Assembly (NCBI GenBank): GCA_013001595.1
Contig: JABDMH010000094.1
Location: 91,590-155,589, forward strand
Direction: 5' to 3'
From: Saprospiraceae bacterium
Lineage (GTDB): Bacteria; Bacteroidota; Bacteroidia; Chitinophagales; Saprospiraceae
Length of the DNA: 64,000 nucleotides
Position 1 is the first letter of the stretch, and each line of letters begins with the position of its first letter. Both the position numbers and the translations under genes were made by a program. Shown here one piece after another: positions 48,583 through 57,874 of this stretch. The notes below the pieces were generated by a model, which was not told where the DNA came from, made no database searches, and saw only the letters and a list, made by a program, of their open reading frames with translations.

Positions 48583-49398
48583 TTAAACACCGCTGAATGC
48601 GCTGAAACCACCGTCAATAGGAATGATGGTGCCTGTCACGAATTTGGACGCATCACTGCAGAGAAATTGAACGATGCCATTCAGTTCATCGATGTGTCCG
48701 AATCTGTCCATTGGCGTATTTCTAATGATGGTTTCACCACGATCCGTATAAGAACCATCTTCATTAGTCAGCAACCGCCTATTCTGGTTACCAATGAAGA
48801 ATCCTGGTGCAATAGCGTTTATCCTAATGCCATCACCAAATTTTATCGCCATCTCTGTACTTAGCCACTTGGTCATAGCATCAATTGCAGCTTTTGCCAT
48901 TGAATAGCCAAACACCCTAGTAATGGCCCTATCTGCGGCCATGGAAGAAATATTGATGATGCTGCCATTTTTCTGATCGGCCATTACTCTACCAAAGACT
49001 AGCGATGGAATTACTGATCCCATTAGATTGAGGTCGAGTACCGCTCTTAGGTCCGGCACAGAAACATCGAAAACATCCTGATCAGGTCCAATCGTTGCTC
49101 CCGGTAAATTTCCACCAGCCCCGTTGATAAGTACATCTACCCGGCCCCATTTATCTACAATTTTCTTGCAGGCACCCTTAACCTGGTTTTCATTGGTCAC
49201 ATCAACGGCCAATCCCATGGGTGTACCAAGCGGAGAAAGGGTCTTTAATTTGGTACGTACACTCTCATCACGAGAACCAATAATGGCCACTTTTGCACCA
49301 ATTTTCATTAAGTGCTCAGCCATTGCACCACCCAATGTACCGGATCCTCCGGTGATGACGATTACTTTACCTTTTACATCTAAATTTGTTTCTGACAC
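48583..49398 (-). CDS. SDR-family oxidoreductase, fructuronate reductase-like
   Basis: A 271-aa short-chain dehydrogenase. The cofactor motif VITGGSGTLGGAMAEHL (TGxxxGxG type) is at the start, VLINGAGG is the NAG-like motif, and the catalytic Ser-Tyr-Lys is in INISSMAADR and YSMAKAAID. The GNLPGATIGPDQ insert and the GFFIGNQNRRLL segment are typical of the Bacteroidota group annotated as D-mannonate or fructuronate oxidoreductases of hexuronate breakdown. The substrate is by family likeness only. It stands alone. Confidence 0.85.
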   Translation of the reverse strand: MSETNLDVKGKVIVITGGSGTLGGAMAEHLMKIGAKVAIIGSRDESVRTKLKTLSPLGTPMGLAVDVTNENQVKGACKKIVDKWGRVDVLINGAGGNLPGATIGPDQDVFDVSVPDLRAVLDLNLMGSVIPSLVFGRVMADQKNGSIINISSMAADRAITRVFGYSMAKAAIDAMTKWLSTEMAIKFGDGIRINAIAPGFFIGNQNRRLLTNEDGSYTDRGETIIRNTPMDRFGHIDELNGIVQFLCSDASKFVTGTIIPIDGGFSAFSGV

Positions 49399-49533
49399 TG
49401 CTATTTGCTTTTATGTGAAGAATGGCAAGATATTGCTTTTCACAAGATCCAAAAATCTCGGTAGAAGCTTACCTAAAAACAGCAATTAACTCCTCGAAAT
49501 CGTATTATTATCAGGATTTCAAATCCATCACCA

Positions 49534-50202
49534 TTGTTGAATTCTCGTTCATATCTGATCTTTCTCGCCATGACTGTTACGGTCATTTCTCTCGGGGCGC
49601 AGAGATTTAGCATGGGTGTTGGGGTTGCCGGTATCATGTCTCAAATTGATGGTGATGATTTTGAAGGCTATGATAAATTCGGTCTACGAATTGGGGTCCG
49701 GGGGGAGGCTTACATTTCACGCAGATTGGATTTTGCCATCGAAATGAACATCGAGGAGAAAGGCAGCCGATTTGAAGATGATCCCGCAATAGAATCCAAA
49801 CACAAAGGCAGAGTAATTGCCCTGTCTTATGCTGAAATGCCCTTAATGCTAAGGTATTCTCTGAGAAGAAGACCTGGCCCTTATATCGAAGGAGGTGTTG
49901 CTATTTCATACCTGCTGAACAGCACATTTGGTGTAGAACCTGAGCGTGTATCTCTAGAAGAATTCGAGATGTTGTCGCCAAATTTCAGCCGCTCGGAATG
50001 GAATATCTTGTTGGGTGGTGGATTTGCCATCAACCAACATCTTGATTTTTATTTCCGCACTTCGATCGGGTTTTCTCACTTGTATCGCGATTTGGAAGTA
50101 AGAGATGCATTTGAACGTGGCCAGACTCCCGGAGTAGGTGAATCTTCCATATATCAACTCAGAAATTATCTGATTTCCCTGGGTGCACATTACATGCTTT
50201 AG
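49534..50202 (+). CDS. Outer-membrane beta-barrel protein (PorT/OmpX-like)
   Basis: A 222-aa protein starting at TTG 49534 with a signal peptide ending SLGAQ. The mature part has alternating hydrophobic strands with aromatic ends (LRIGVRGEAYI, FAIEMNIEEKGSRF, GRVIALSYAEMPLMLRYSLR, YIEGGVAISYLL), the pattern of the small outer-membrane barrel family called PorT-like or beta-barrel domain 2. It ends in a strand near the C-terminus (NYLISLGAHYML). Its 3' end overlaps the yfcE-like gene by 4 nt, tail-to-tail. Confidence 0.8.
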   Translation: MLNSRSYLIFLAMTVTVISLGAQRFSMGVGVAGIMSQIDGDDFEGYDKFGLRIGVRGEAYISRRLDFAIEMNIEEKGSRFEDDPAIESKHKGRVIALSYAEMPLMLRYSLRRRPGPYIEGGVAISYLLNSTFGVEPERVSLEEFEMLSPNFSRSEWNILLGGGFAINQHLDFYFRTSIGFSHLYRDLEVRDAFERGQTPGVGESSIYQLRNYLISLGAHYML

Positions 50203-50702
50203 TGATTTCTTCCGCGCAAACCCAATTCAATGACCTGAGCGCGGCAGGGCTTCCCACCTTCAATATCGAATTTGAGAACTGTTCGTATTTGGTGAAATCC
50301 ATGATGCCCACATGCACCTGGATTCATATGTAAGCACTTATACTTGTCATCGTAGATCACTTTTAAGATGTGTGAATGCCCACAGATATAGAGTTTTGGT
50401 GGAGCTGTATTCATCACATGTCTGACCTTCGCATTGTATCTCCCCGGATAGCCGCCTACATGAATCATATAAACATCGAGGCCCTGACAGTCAAATCGCA
50501 GTTCTTCGGGAAATATAGACCGAACCTCCTGACCGTCAATGTTGCCAAAAACACCTCGCACAGTGTGTGTTTTTCGCAGCTCTTCTATCAGTGATACATG
50601 CCCTACATCACCGGCATGCCATATCTCGTCACAATCAGCAAAGTGACTGAGTAGATTTTGATCTAAAAAGCTATGAGTGTCTGAAAGTAATCCAATGCGC
50701 AT
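50199..50702 (-). CDS. YfcE/MJ0936-type metallophosphoesterase
   Basis: A 167-aa calcineurin-like phosphoesterase. The ATG at 50702 gives the canonical start MRIGLLSDTHS (metal Asp and His). DEIWHAGDVGH, GVFGNIDGQ (GN(H/D)), MIHVGGYPG and ICGHSHILKV (GHxH) supply the rest of the two-metal site, and NPGACG matches the family end. Substrate is unknown; members hydrolyse phosphodiesters such as cyclic nucleotides in vitro. The terminator at 50728-50760 separates it from the gene upstream. Confidence 0.92.
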   Translation of the reverse strand: MRIGLLSDTHSFLDQNLLSHFADCDEIWHAGDVGHVSLIEELRKTHTVRGVFGNIDGQEVRSIFPEELRFDCQGLDVYMIHVGGYPGRYNAKVRHVMNTAPPKLYICGHSHILKVIYDDKYKCLHMNPGACGHHGFHQIRTVLKFDIEGGKPCRAQVIELGLRGRNH

Positions 50703-50727
50703 GCAGACTAAGGCTTGGTGGATAGAG

Positions 50728-50760
50728 AAAAGGCTCACCCTAACAAAAGGTCAGCCTTTT
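50728..50760. terminator. Hairpin terminator between the 840-aa gene and the phosphoesterase gene
   Basis: AAAAGGCTCACC (50728-50739) pairs with GGTCAGCCTTTT (50749-50760), 12 bp with one mismatch. A/T runs at both ends allow termination on either strand, most likely for the minus-strand gene ending at 50802. Confidence 0.75.
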
Positions 50761-50801
50761 CAAATCCATTCTGGGAATTCTTGTAGTCTCTTTTACAGCT
50801 T

Positions 50802-53324
50802 CTAGTCCAAGATCAACATTTTCTTTGTTTTAGTGATTCCATTATGAGTAAGCTGATAAAATAACAACCCATCAGTACTTAGGTCAGCCTTTTCAATCCG
50901 CATCTCCTGATAGCCTTTGCCAAAATAGGCTTCCCGCTGCAACACCATTTTACCGTGAGAATCCATAATTCGTAAGTCTGCATTTCCAGCTTCAGGCATA
51001 TGAAATCCTATCGATGTTTCTGCCTTAAATGGATTAGGTCGATTTTGAAATAGTGCGAGACCCTGTTGGTTCATATCTAGGTCCTTAGTAGTCAGTATCA
51101 GTACCTGAGTACCTACCGACTCTCCCCCTGAAACGGCAGGTGCAAATGCAGATGATATTTGGACAGCGTGATTCAAATACATATCCCGCTTGGCCCTTAC
51201 TACCAGTTCGAATAGATTTTCATCTGCATTAAAGGCAACTTCTTCGCTGGCATACCAAGTTGCTGCAATAAAATCTCCTTGCTTGTCCACAGGAATAAAT
51301 GTTAAGGTGCCTGCCTTAGCGAGGCTTCCCTCGCGAATGTTTACGAGATCAAGCTGCGTATGGTCTAAATTAAGTGTAAAGCTGAGCGCATTCGTCCTTG
51401 TTGCTTTATCAAAAGAGAATGGAACGGTTAGTACTTCGTTGGCCTCAGCAATTTGATCACTGATCACAAGCGATACCTCATTTTCGACATCGCCACCAAC
51501 AGTTGGTTCAACAATTGAACCAAGGTCGCCAACTTTCACACCCCTGAAATCCATGTGCATTTCACTCTTCTCGAGAAGACTAAATGGATGTTGCTCAGGC
51601 ATATCCACATCTAAAACAGAGAGTGAATCTGGAAAATCGTATGCCATAGAAACAAACTTCCAGCTAGTATTATTAGGGAAACTTCTATCGATGCCAATGA
51701 TGACACGTTGTAAAGCAAGTAAATCTTCGGAATCAATCACGTGATTGTTATCAACATCTGCTGCCATCAATTTGTGAGGATCGGTAATTTCTCTAATGCC
51801 TTCTACATGCAACATTAATAGGGCATAGTCATACATATCGACCCCTTCGCGCGCATCAGAGTTCTTATATGGTTGAATGGTTAGTTCTCGACCTAAGGGC
51901 AGATTTTCAAATGTAAAAGCTCCTTCTAGGTCAGTCATATCATGCATTTCATCCATAATGGTGACTTCCACATTATCTACACCGCTTCCATCATCGGCCA
52001 CTATATTTCCCGCTACGGTCCCACCTATACAATCAAAGCTATTGGCTTGTACGATAACTTGAACGATGGCGTAGTCTGAGTTGCCTGCTTCATCAGTAAC
52101 TGTGAACTTGACCTGGTTCGTACCATAATCTTCGCAAGTGAAAACAGATTGCTCCAATTCATATTTGAGATCTTCGGCAGGTGTACAGTTATCACTGCTG
52201 CTTGTATTAAACTCACTGGGCCAAACTTCTATTTTGCCGTCGTTTGAGTCGGATTGAACCAAGGATACAGTCAGCGAAGTAATGGCCAATACTCTTGGTG
52301 GTTTTGTATCTTCTGCAGTAACCGTAACCACGAATTCACAGGTGGTGGTATTACCACAAACATCATAAGCTTTATAAGTCACAATGGTTTGTCCTGGCTC
52401 ATAGTAGCCACTAGCATTGTTGCCACTGTAGTTAATGCCGCTAGAACTCGACCCATAGCCATTGTGATAGGGATCGTATCCTAAATGTTTTCTAGTGTAT
52501 GCATAATAGACATCCCCACAATTGTCCGTTGCTTCAACTGGAGGGATCTCTACGTAAGTTTTCTTGCCCTCACAATCTCCAGAACTGACTTCTATGTTCT
52601 CTGGGCAAACCTTGATCTCTGGAGCATGATCATCGTAAATGTATATTTTCTGAATGTACTCCCATCTTCCAGGTATTTTACCATAGTGCGTCTTCCCGTA
52701 GTGACTGTCGTACTGGCACCAGTCTATGAGTTCCCATGTTCTGAAGATGACCTTGCATGGATTGCCATGATGATCATATCCATAGCCACCTTGAGAATGG
52801 TTTGAGTAAGGATGAACTTTGTCCTCGTATCTCAGACCCAACTTAGAGCAACCTTTATGTTTAAATTCCGGCCAATTGTAACCGCCTGGTAGGTAATCGG
52901 GATGTAGGGATTTTTCACAAGTCTTCATGTGATAATCCTTAGGCCACCACACATCATGATGCCCATCGAATGTACCACCATAACCTGCCTTGATGTGAAT
53001 GGTTTGCTCACACCAGTACCATTCATAGTGATACTTAATCTTCCATTTTCGGGTAATCTTCCCGAGCCCACATTTGTCAAGATATTTGTGTTCATATGGG
53101 CCTTCAATATGTACTTCATGGCCATAGCCGTAAGTGGCTTTGGGTGCTCCATAATAACTTAAGTCATCATGCAGCTCACCACAATTGATGTAGACATGTT
53201 CTTCCGGACATGTCCATGCGGATCCGCCTGGAGCGGACTCTGCAAATGCCATGGTGAGGTAGAAAAGTGCCAGATAGCCAGTCGCAAGGCACTTTACAAA
53301 GGTTCTTGTAAAGATCAAACTCAT
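50802..53324 (-). CDS. Large secreted T9SS protein with HYR, dockerin-like and cohesin-like regions
   Basis: An 840-aa protein with a signal peptide ending MAFAESA. The first 330 residues are cysteine-containing and unusually rich in Tyr, His and Gly (SYYGAPKATYGYGH, GTFDGHHDVWW, GGYGYDHHGN). HYR-type modules follow (EIPPVEATDNCGDV, GQTIVTYKAYDVCGN; TCEDYGTNQVKFTVTDEAGN). A carboxypeptidase-regulatory-like repeat (about 440-490) precedes a dockerin-like calcium loop AADVDNNHVIDSEDLLAL (about 545). A cohesin-like stretch (EVLTVPFSFDKA) and a T9SS sorting domain (757-840, FQNRPNPF) complete it. A structural or adhesive surface protein is inferred. Confidence 0.85.
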   Translation of the reverse strand: MSLIFTRTFVKCLATGYLALFYLTMAFAESAPGGSAWTCPEEHVYINCGELHDDLSYYGAPKATYGYGHEVHIEGPYEHKYLDKCGLGKITRKWKIKYHYEWYWCEQTIHIKAGYGGTFDGHHDVWWPKDYHMKTCEKSLHPDYLPGGYNWPEFKHKGCSKLGLRYEDKVHPYSNHSQGGYGYDHHGNPCKVIFRTWELIDWCQYDSHYGKTHYGKIPGRWEYIQKIYIYDDHAPEIKVCPENIEVSSGDCEGKKTYVEIPPVEATDNCGDVYYAYTRKHLGYDPYHNGYGSSSSGINYSGNNASGYYEPGQTIVTYKAYDVCGNTTTCEFVVTVTAEDTKPPRVLAITSLTVSLVQSDSNDGKIEVWPSEFNTSSSDNCTPAEDLKYELEQSVFTCEDYGTNQVKFTVTDEAGNSDYAIVQVIVQANSFDCIGGTVAGNIVADDGSGVDNVEVTIMDEMHDMTDLEGAFTFENLPLGRELTIQPYKNSDAREGVDMYDYALLMLHVEGIREITDPHKLMAADVDNNHVIDSEDLLALQRVIIGIDRSFPNNTSWKFVSMAYDFPDSLSVLDVDMPEQHPFSLLEKSEMHMDFRGVKVGDLGSIVEPTVGGDVENEVSLVISDQIAEANEVLTVPFSFDKATRTNALSFTLNLDHTQLDLVNIREGSLAKAGTLTFIPVDKQGDFIAATWYASEEVAFNADENLFELVVRAKRDMYLNHAVQISSAFAPAVSGGESVGTQVLILTTKDLDMNQQGLALFQNRPNPFKAETSIGFHMPEAGNADLRIMDSHGKMVLQREAYFGKGYQEMRIEKADLSTDGLLFYQLTHNGITKTKKMLILD

Positions 53325-53506
53325 GGGTAAGGTTGATTTAGGTTCTTTAATGTTGTTCTTGTTCTTGGGAGTGCAGTTTGCCTTTGCAATTGCACCTTAA
53401 TATTTTAAAACTACAGAATATATCTGGCAAAATAGGTGCCTAATTTGCAAGACTTTTGATATTAACACTTTAACTAATCCTTTAACACTTAGCCCTAATT
53501 TGTTTA

Positions 53507-53514
53507 TACATTTG
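53507..53514 (+). promoter_or_regulatory. -7 box upstream of the C1 peptidase gene
   Basis: TACATTTG matches TAnnTTTG and lies about 105 nt before the ATG at 53619. No strong -33. The same 294-nt intergenic region should also hold the promoter of the divergent 840-aa gene, which was not resolved. Confidence 0.4.
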
Positions 53515-53618
53515 ACCCCCTTAGGTATTTTTCTCAGAATTGAGCTATCTGCTTAACTTTGTGGAGATTATGTATCTAGAATGAGTAAAACTCCAAGATC
53601 GATATAACTGCATATATA

Positions 53619-54740
53619 ATGACAAAAACACTGGTTCTCTCCCTCTTTGCCATTGCATGTACTTTGGTTGTTACGGCACAACCACAAAGCACCGATTTGA
53701 CATTTACAGATGATCTGGTGATCCCAGTACTACCTGTAGAAGATCAAGGTAGTACCGGCACCTGTTGGAGTTTCAGCACGGCATCATTCCTAGAAGCTGA
53801 AGTAAAGAAAATGGGCGGTGTAGCGATCGATCTTTCCGAAATGTTTTTTGTGCGAAAAATCTATGTTGATAAAGCAGAGAAATACCTGAGATGGCATGGA
53901 AAAGCAAATTTCTCAGAAGGAAGTTTAGGTCATGATGTCGTTCGCATGTTAAAGGTTCATGGTGCCCTGCCAGAGCAAGTCTATGCTGGCCTACTAGATG
54001 GTAGGGAGCGACATAATCACGCTGTGCTTGTTCGAGAGTTGAAGAAATTCTTGGATGACATGATTCGATCAGGTCGCATTGCAAATGACTGGAAAGACAG
54101 ATTCGCATCCATTCTTGACAAACACCTTGGACCACTTCCTTCCACTTTTAGCTATGAGGGTGAAAGCTACAATGCTAAAACATTTGCTGAGACCCACTTT
54201 CCTTTTGTCTTGAACGATTTCGTAAACCTCACTTCCTTTCAGCAATATCCATATTGGAGAAGCATAGTCCTGGAGATTCCAGACAACTATGCCCATGAAT
54301 CATATTGGAATGTTCCCATTGACACTTTACTACAGATCACTATAGATGCCATCGAGGCAGGGCATAGTGTGGTCTGGGATTGTGACGTTTCGGAAAAAGG
54401 CTTTCTACAGCAGGAAGGACTGGCGATCATCGGGGATAATAGCGGAATGCAACTTACTGGCAATCAAGATGAAATTGCTTCCATAGCAGGGCACCGCCAG
54501 ACATCCTTTGCATCATATGATCTTACCGACGATCACCTAATGCACATCATTGGCATCGCTAGGGATCAAGGTGAAAATCCATACTTCTATGTTAAGAACA
54601 GTTGGGGCTTGTACTCAGGTCGTTCTGGCTACCTCTACGTTTCGCTTCCCTATTTCATGAAAAACACGATCGGTATTATGCTTAATAAGGATGCGATCAC
54701 ACCTAATATTGTCGCTAATATGCAAGACCAGCATCATTGA
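53619..54740 (+). CDS. Secreted C1-family cysteine peptidase (bleomycin hydrolase-like)
   Basis: A 373-aa papain-fold peptidase with a signal peptide (LVLSLFAIACTLVVTAQ). The active-site Cys is in VEDQGSTGTCWSFSTASFL, the His in DDHLMHIIGIARDQG, and the Asn in FYVKNSWGLYSGRSG. The insertion around LRWHGKANFSEGSLGHDV is characteristic of the C1B PepC/bleomycin hydrolase group. With a signal peptide it is periplasmic or secreted, unlike the usual cytoplasmic PepC. Confidence 0.9.
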   Translation: MTKTLVLSLFAIACTLVVTAQPQSTDLTFTDDLVIPVLPVEDQGSTGTCWSFSTASFLEAEVKKMGGVAIDLSEMFFVRKIYVDKAEKYLRWHGKANFSEGSLGHDVVRMLKVHGALPEQVYAGLLDGRERHNHAVLVRELKKFLDDMIRSGRIANDWKDRFASILDKHLGPLPSTFSYEGESYNAKTFAETHFPFVLNDFVNLTSFQQYPYWRSIVLEIPDNYAHESYWNVPIDTLLQITIDAIEAGHSVVWDCDVSEKGFLQQEGLAIIGDNSGMQLTGNQDEIASIAGHRQTSFASYDLTDDHLMHIIGIARDQGENPYFYVKNSWGLYSGRSGYLYVSLPYFMKNTIGIMLNKDAITPNIVANMQDQHH

Positions 54741-54944
54741 CATGATTCTATGTTATTAAATTGATTTTACGACAACAGCACCTTCCTATGGGTAGATTGA
54801 TAAAGGATGTCCAAAAGAGATCCTCGCAATGCAAATCCGACGGTCGGAGGTTCGGATACCTAGATCGGTTCCTGAGGAGTCTTGATATAAAAGCACTTTT
54901 TCCCGCTGATATTTAGGTTAACTTTAAGATTAAAATCTAAGCAT

Positions 54945-55520
54945 ATGGACACAAAAGAGATGGCTCAAGATATTGTAAAAAGTCATGTTGTGTACTCACT
55001 AGGAGCTGGTTTAGTGCCAATTCCATTGTTGGACATAGCCGCAGTCTCGGTGGTACAATTAGACATGTTGCGCCAACTTGCCAAACTTTATGGAAAGGAC
55101 TTTAAAGAGTCCTCTGGCAAGAGCCTTATATCTGCCATCAGCGGTAGTACCATGGCTCGCATGGGCGCTTCTATGGTAAAGAGCATTCCAGGAATCGGAT
55201 CCATTTTAGGTGGTGTTACCATGTCCGTACTTAGCGGGGCTTCCACATATGCAGTTGGCCAAGTATTTATCTGGCATTTTGGTGGTGGAGGAGATCTGAC
55301 AAATTTCAATTTTGATAAAGCTAGAGAGATCTATGAACGGGAGTTTGAGAAAGGTAAAAAGGTAGCTAAAGACATCGAAAAGAAAGATGACGTCAATGGT
55401 GGTGAACAAGATGAAGATGTATATGCCAAGTTAGAGAAATTGGCAAAGTTGAAGGCTAAAGGTGTGATTACAGAAGAAGATTTTGAAACGCAGAAGAAAC
55501 GACTCCTTGAGAATATTTGA
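54945..55520 (+). CDS. DUF697-like membrane-associated protein with SHOCT tail
   Basis: A 191-aa protein. The N-terminal half has the DUF697 pattern (SHVVYSLGAGLVPIPLLDIA, QLDMLRQLAKLYGKDF) and two hydrophobic stretches that may enter the membrane (IPGIGSILGGVTMSVLSG). After a charged linker, the C-terminus (about 160-190) is a SHOCT domain: KLEKLAKLKAKGVITEEDFE. SHOCT is an oligomerisation module seen on membrane proteins. Function unknown. The TGA is 40 nt from the convergent Mrr-like gene. Confidence 0.75.
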   Translation: MDTKEMAQDIVKSHVVYSLGAGLVPIPLLDIAAVSVVQLDMLRQLAKLYGKDFKESSGKSLISAISGSTMARMGASMVKSIPGIGSILGGVTMSVLSGASTYAVGQVFIWHFGGGGDLTNFNFDKAREIYEREFEKGKKVAKDIEKKDDVNGGEQDEDVYAKLEKLAKLKAKGVITEEDFETQKKRLLENI

Positions 55521-55559
55521 CCGTCGGGCATGACACCCTAAATCAAAAGTGACCTATGC

Positions 55560-56522
55560 CTATCTCCGAGGAAAAGGCCAGCGAAAGATGCGATAAAGTA
55601 ACCCACCCGGCTTGTGTGCAGCCATCTTCTGTTCCAACATAATTGTTTCACCATGAGGCATGATGTGTAAAATGAGGATAAGCCTATCTTGGTTGTGGTA
55701 CGTAGATACGTGCCGTCCAGAGAAGCTAAAGGTCAGGGTGACGACTGCTTCCGGATGAATGATGCCGTTTACAAAACTATCATCAGACCAATTGATCGCT
55801 GCATACTGCTTCCGCTTATAATTTATATAGATGGGTAGATCGCAATGTACACGAATGGCACTTTCACTGGCGTTGGTCAGTTCCACATCCAACAAAGAGT
55901 AGGACTGATCTTTGGTTTGAATGTGTTCAAACCGTTGGATGGAGAAGCTCAACTGTTTGTCTTCAGCTAGAGTAGGACCAGGATACTTCTTGAAATAGGT
56001 GAAGTAATCCATTCCCGAGAAAAACGTGTCTACGATGGCTTGCAACAATGTGGTCCAATCCCATAGTATTACTTCGTGTGTCGCCGCTAGCTCCCTGGCA
56101 GCAGCTGTAAAAGAAGAGGAAGTGATTACCATAGATTGCTGACAATTATAGTAGGCTTGGGCCCCAATGATCTGCTGCAAATCAGAAATACCAAGCTTAT
56201 GCACCTCGTGATACCGCTTGACTCGGACTGCCGTTCTAACACCCTCGTTCGTTACAATGAGATCGGCGCCAAAATCACGACTGAAGTCCGCTTGTTTAAG
56301 CACGTATCCATTTTCCACAAACAAGTGTGCAATAAAATCTTGAAAATCTTGAGACGAGGTATCTTGAAACCTCACAGGTATCGCACCGAATAGGAAACTA
56401 TCAACATCCAGTTTTTTGAAATCAAGGGCCATACTTCCTTGCATGAGTGTGTACCACTTTACGGCTTCATTTTCAAAGTAGAAATTAGGCGATGCCAGTT
56501 TTAGTCCAAAGTATCTTGACAC
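55560..56522 (-). CDS. Mrr-like PD-(D/E)xK fold protein with altered catalytic motif
   Basis: A 320-aa protein with a restriction-endonuclease-like Mrr_cat domain at about residues 55-160. FQDFIAHLFVENGY, SRDFGADLIVT (Asp 87) and the strand VRTAVRVKRY follow the Mrr layout, and GISDLQQIIGAQAYYNCQQSMVITSSSF is the usual following helix and strand. The expected Q/E-x-K is R-V-K (100-102), so only the lysine remains and cleavage may be lost. The C-terminal half (about 185-305) is beta-rich and unidentified. The annotated start at GTG 56522 is uncertain; M31 is an alternative. Confidence 0.75.
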   Translation of the reverse strand: MSRYFGLKLASPNFYFENEAVKWYTLMQGSMALDFKKLDVDSFLFGAIPVRFQDTSSQDFQDFIAHLFVENGYVLKQADFSRDFGADLIVTNEGVRTAVRVKRYHEVHKLGISDLQQIIGAQAYYNCQQSMVITSSSFTAAARELAATHEVILWDWTTLLQAIVDTFFSGMDYFTYFKKYPGPTLAEDKQLSFSIQRFEHIQTKDQSYSLLDVELTNASESAIRVHCDLPIYINYKRKQYAAINWSDDSFVNGIIHPEAVVTLTFSFSGRHVSTYHNQDRLILILHIMPHGETIMLEQKMAAHKPGGLLYRIFRWPFPRR

Positions 56523-56592
56523 GGCTCTTCATGGAAAAGCCGACCTTCCTTGCATATAGAGCAGCATTTTCCTTGCCAAAATGATGAAACGC

Positions 56593-57576
56593 TTAAGATA
56601 CGTACAAGGTATCTTTCACGGCCGTAATAATTTTTACTGGATTTGGTAGGTACTCTTCCACAAGAGTAGGTGCATAAGGCAGTGAGGTATCTGCAGAATT
56701 GACTCTAGTAACAGGGGCATCCAGATAATCGAAAGCATACTTCTGTATCTCATAGGCTACTTCTGCTGACACACCCGCAAAAGGCCAAGCTTCGTCCACC
56801 ACCACAAGTCTATTTGTCTTCTTTACAGAATCCACTATCGTTTGAAAGTCTAGTGGCTTTATAGTGCGTAAATCGATCACCTCCGCTGAAATGCCGTCTT
56901 TTTCCAATTCCACTGCCGCTTTCTTAGCCTCCTCCATCATCTTATTGTAAGAGACAATAGTAACATCACTGCCCTCTCTTCTCACAGCGGCCTTGCCAAT
57001 TGGAGTCAAATACTCTTCTTCGGGAACATCGCCCTTCATTCCGTACAGCAATTCGGATTCCATCATACAAACCGGATCTTCATCTCTTATAGCTGACTTC
57101 AATAAACCCTTGGCATCTTTAGGCTCAACACAAGAAATCACTTTTAAGCCAGGACAATTGGCCATCCAGCTCACAAACGTCTGCGAATGTTGTTGAGCCA
57201 ACTGACCTGCACTACCCGATGGCCCTCTAAATACAATAGGACAGGCAAACTGACCACCAGATTGTGAAAGCGTCTTCGCTGCATTGTTCACGATCTGATC
57301 AAAAGCCAATACCGCAAAATTCCATGTCATAAACTCGACTATCGGTCGAAGTCCATTCATAGCTGCACCAACTCCGAGACCAGCAAAGCCTAATTCCGTA
57401 ATAGGCGTATCAATAACTCTCTTTTCCCCAAATTCATCAAGCATACCCTTACTAACTTTGTAAGCTCCATTGTATTCCGCAACCTCCTCTCCCATCAGGA
57501 AAACCCTGTCATCTCTGCGCATTTCTTCACTCATCGCTTCATTGAGTGCATCTCTTAGTGCTATCTCCCTTGGCAT
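56593..57576 (-). CDS. pdhB: Pyruvate dehydrogenase E1 component, beta subunit
   Basis: A 327-aa transketolase-like subunit of the pyruvate dehydrogenase complex. MGEEVAEYNGAYKVSKGML and DTPITELGFAGLGVGAAMNG carry the thiamine diphosphate contacts (Glu). FRGPSGSAGQLAQQHSQTF, VVVDEAWPFAGVSAEVAY and LPYAPTLVEEYLPNP are usual for PdhB. The ATG at 57576 was chosen; a TATTTTTG -7 box (57595-57602) lies just upstream. The E1 alpha gene is not beside it. Confidence 0.95.
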   Translation of the reverse strand: MPREIALRDALNEAMSEEMRRDDRVFLMGEEVAEYNGAYKVSKGMLDEFGEKRVIDTPITELGFAGLGVGAAMNGLRPIVEFMTWNFAVLAFDQIVNNAAKTLSQSGGQFACPIVFRGPSGSAGQLAQQHSQTFVSWMANCPGLKVISCVEPKDAKGLLKSAIRDEDPVCMMESELLYGMKGDVPEEEYLTPIGKAAVRREGSDVTIVSYNKMMEEAKKAAVELEKDGISAEVIDLRTIKPLDFQTIVDSVKKTNRLVVVDEAWPFAGVSAEVAYEIQKYAFDYLDAPVTRVNSADTSLPYAPTLVEEYLPNPVKIITAVKDTLYVS

Positions 57577-57594
57577 ATGTAATTTTTTTGGTGG

Positions 57595-57602
57595 CAAAAA
57601 TA
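57595..57602 (-). promoter_or_regulatory. -7 box of pdhB
   Basis: TATTTTTG on the minus strand matches TAnnTTTG, 19 nt before the ATG at 57576. It argues against the alternative upstream start at 57597. Confidence 0.4.
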
Positions 57603-57874
57603 GCCTTTATCTGTTAAACAGGAGCTATAGTTCTGGCACCCCTACGTAAAAAAATAAGTATGGAAGTAAAGGGTAACCATAATGAATTCAGATCAGAGTG
57701 GCTAAGCTTATTTCTTAAAAGGACTAGATGGGCTTCTTGTCGATCCCACGAGTACCTAATAGCCGAAATACATTTCCCAGGCCAAGCTGTCTCAAATCAC
57801 AAATTCATACTTTCGTACAATCTTTGTGCATACCCAAGAGTTAACAATTGAACCCCAAGGTGCGAAGCAGACAC

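Noticed and set aside
49422..49610. Plus-strand 62-codon frame before the beta-barrel gene
   Set aside because: It overlaps the barrel gene's signal peptide in another frame and has no family likeness.
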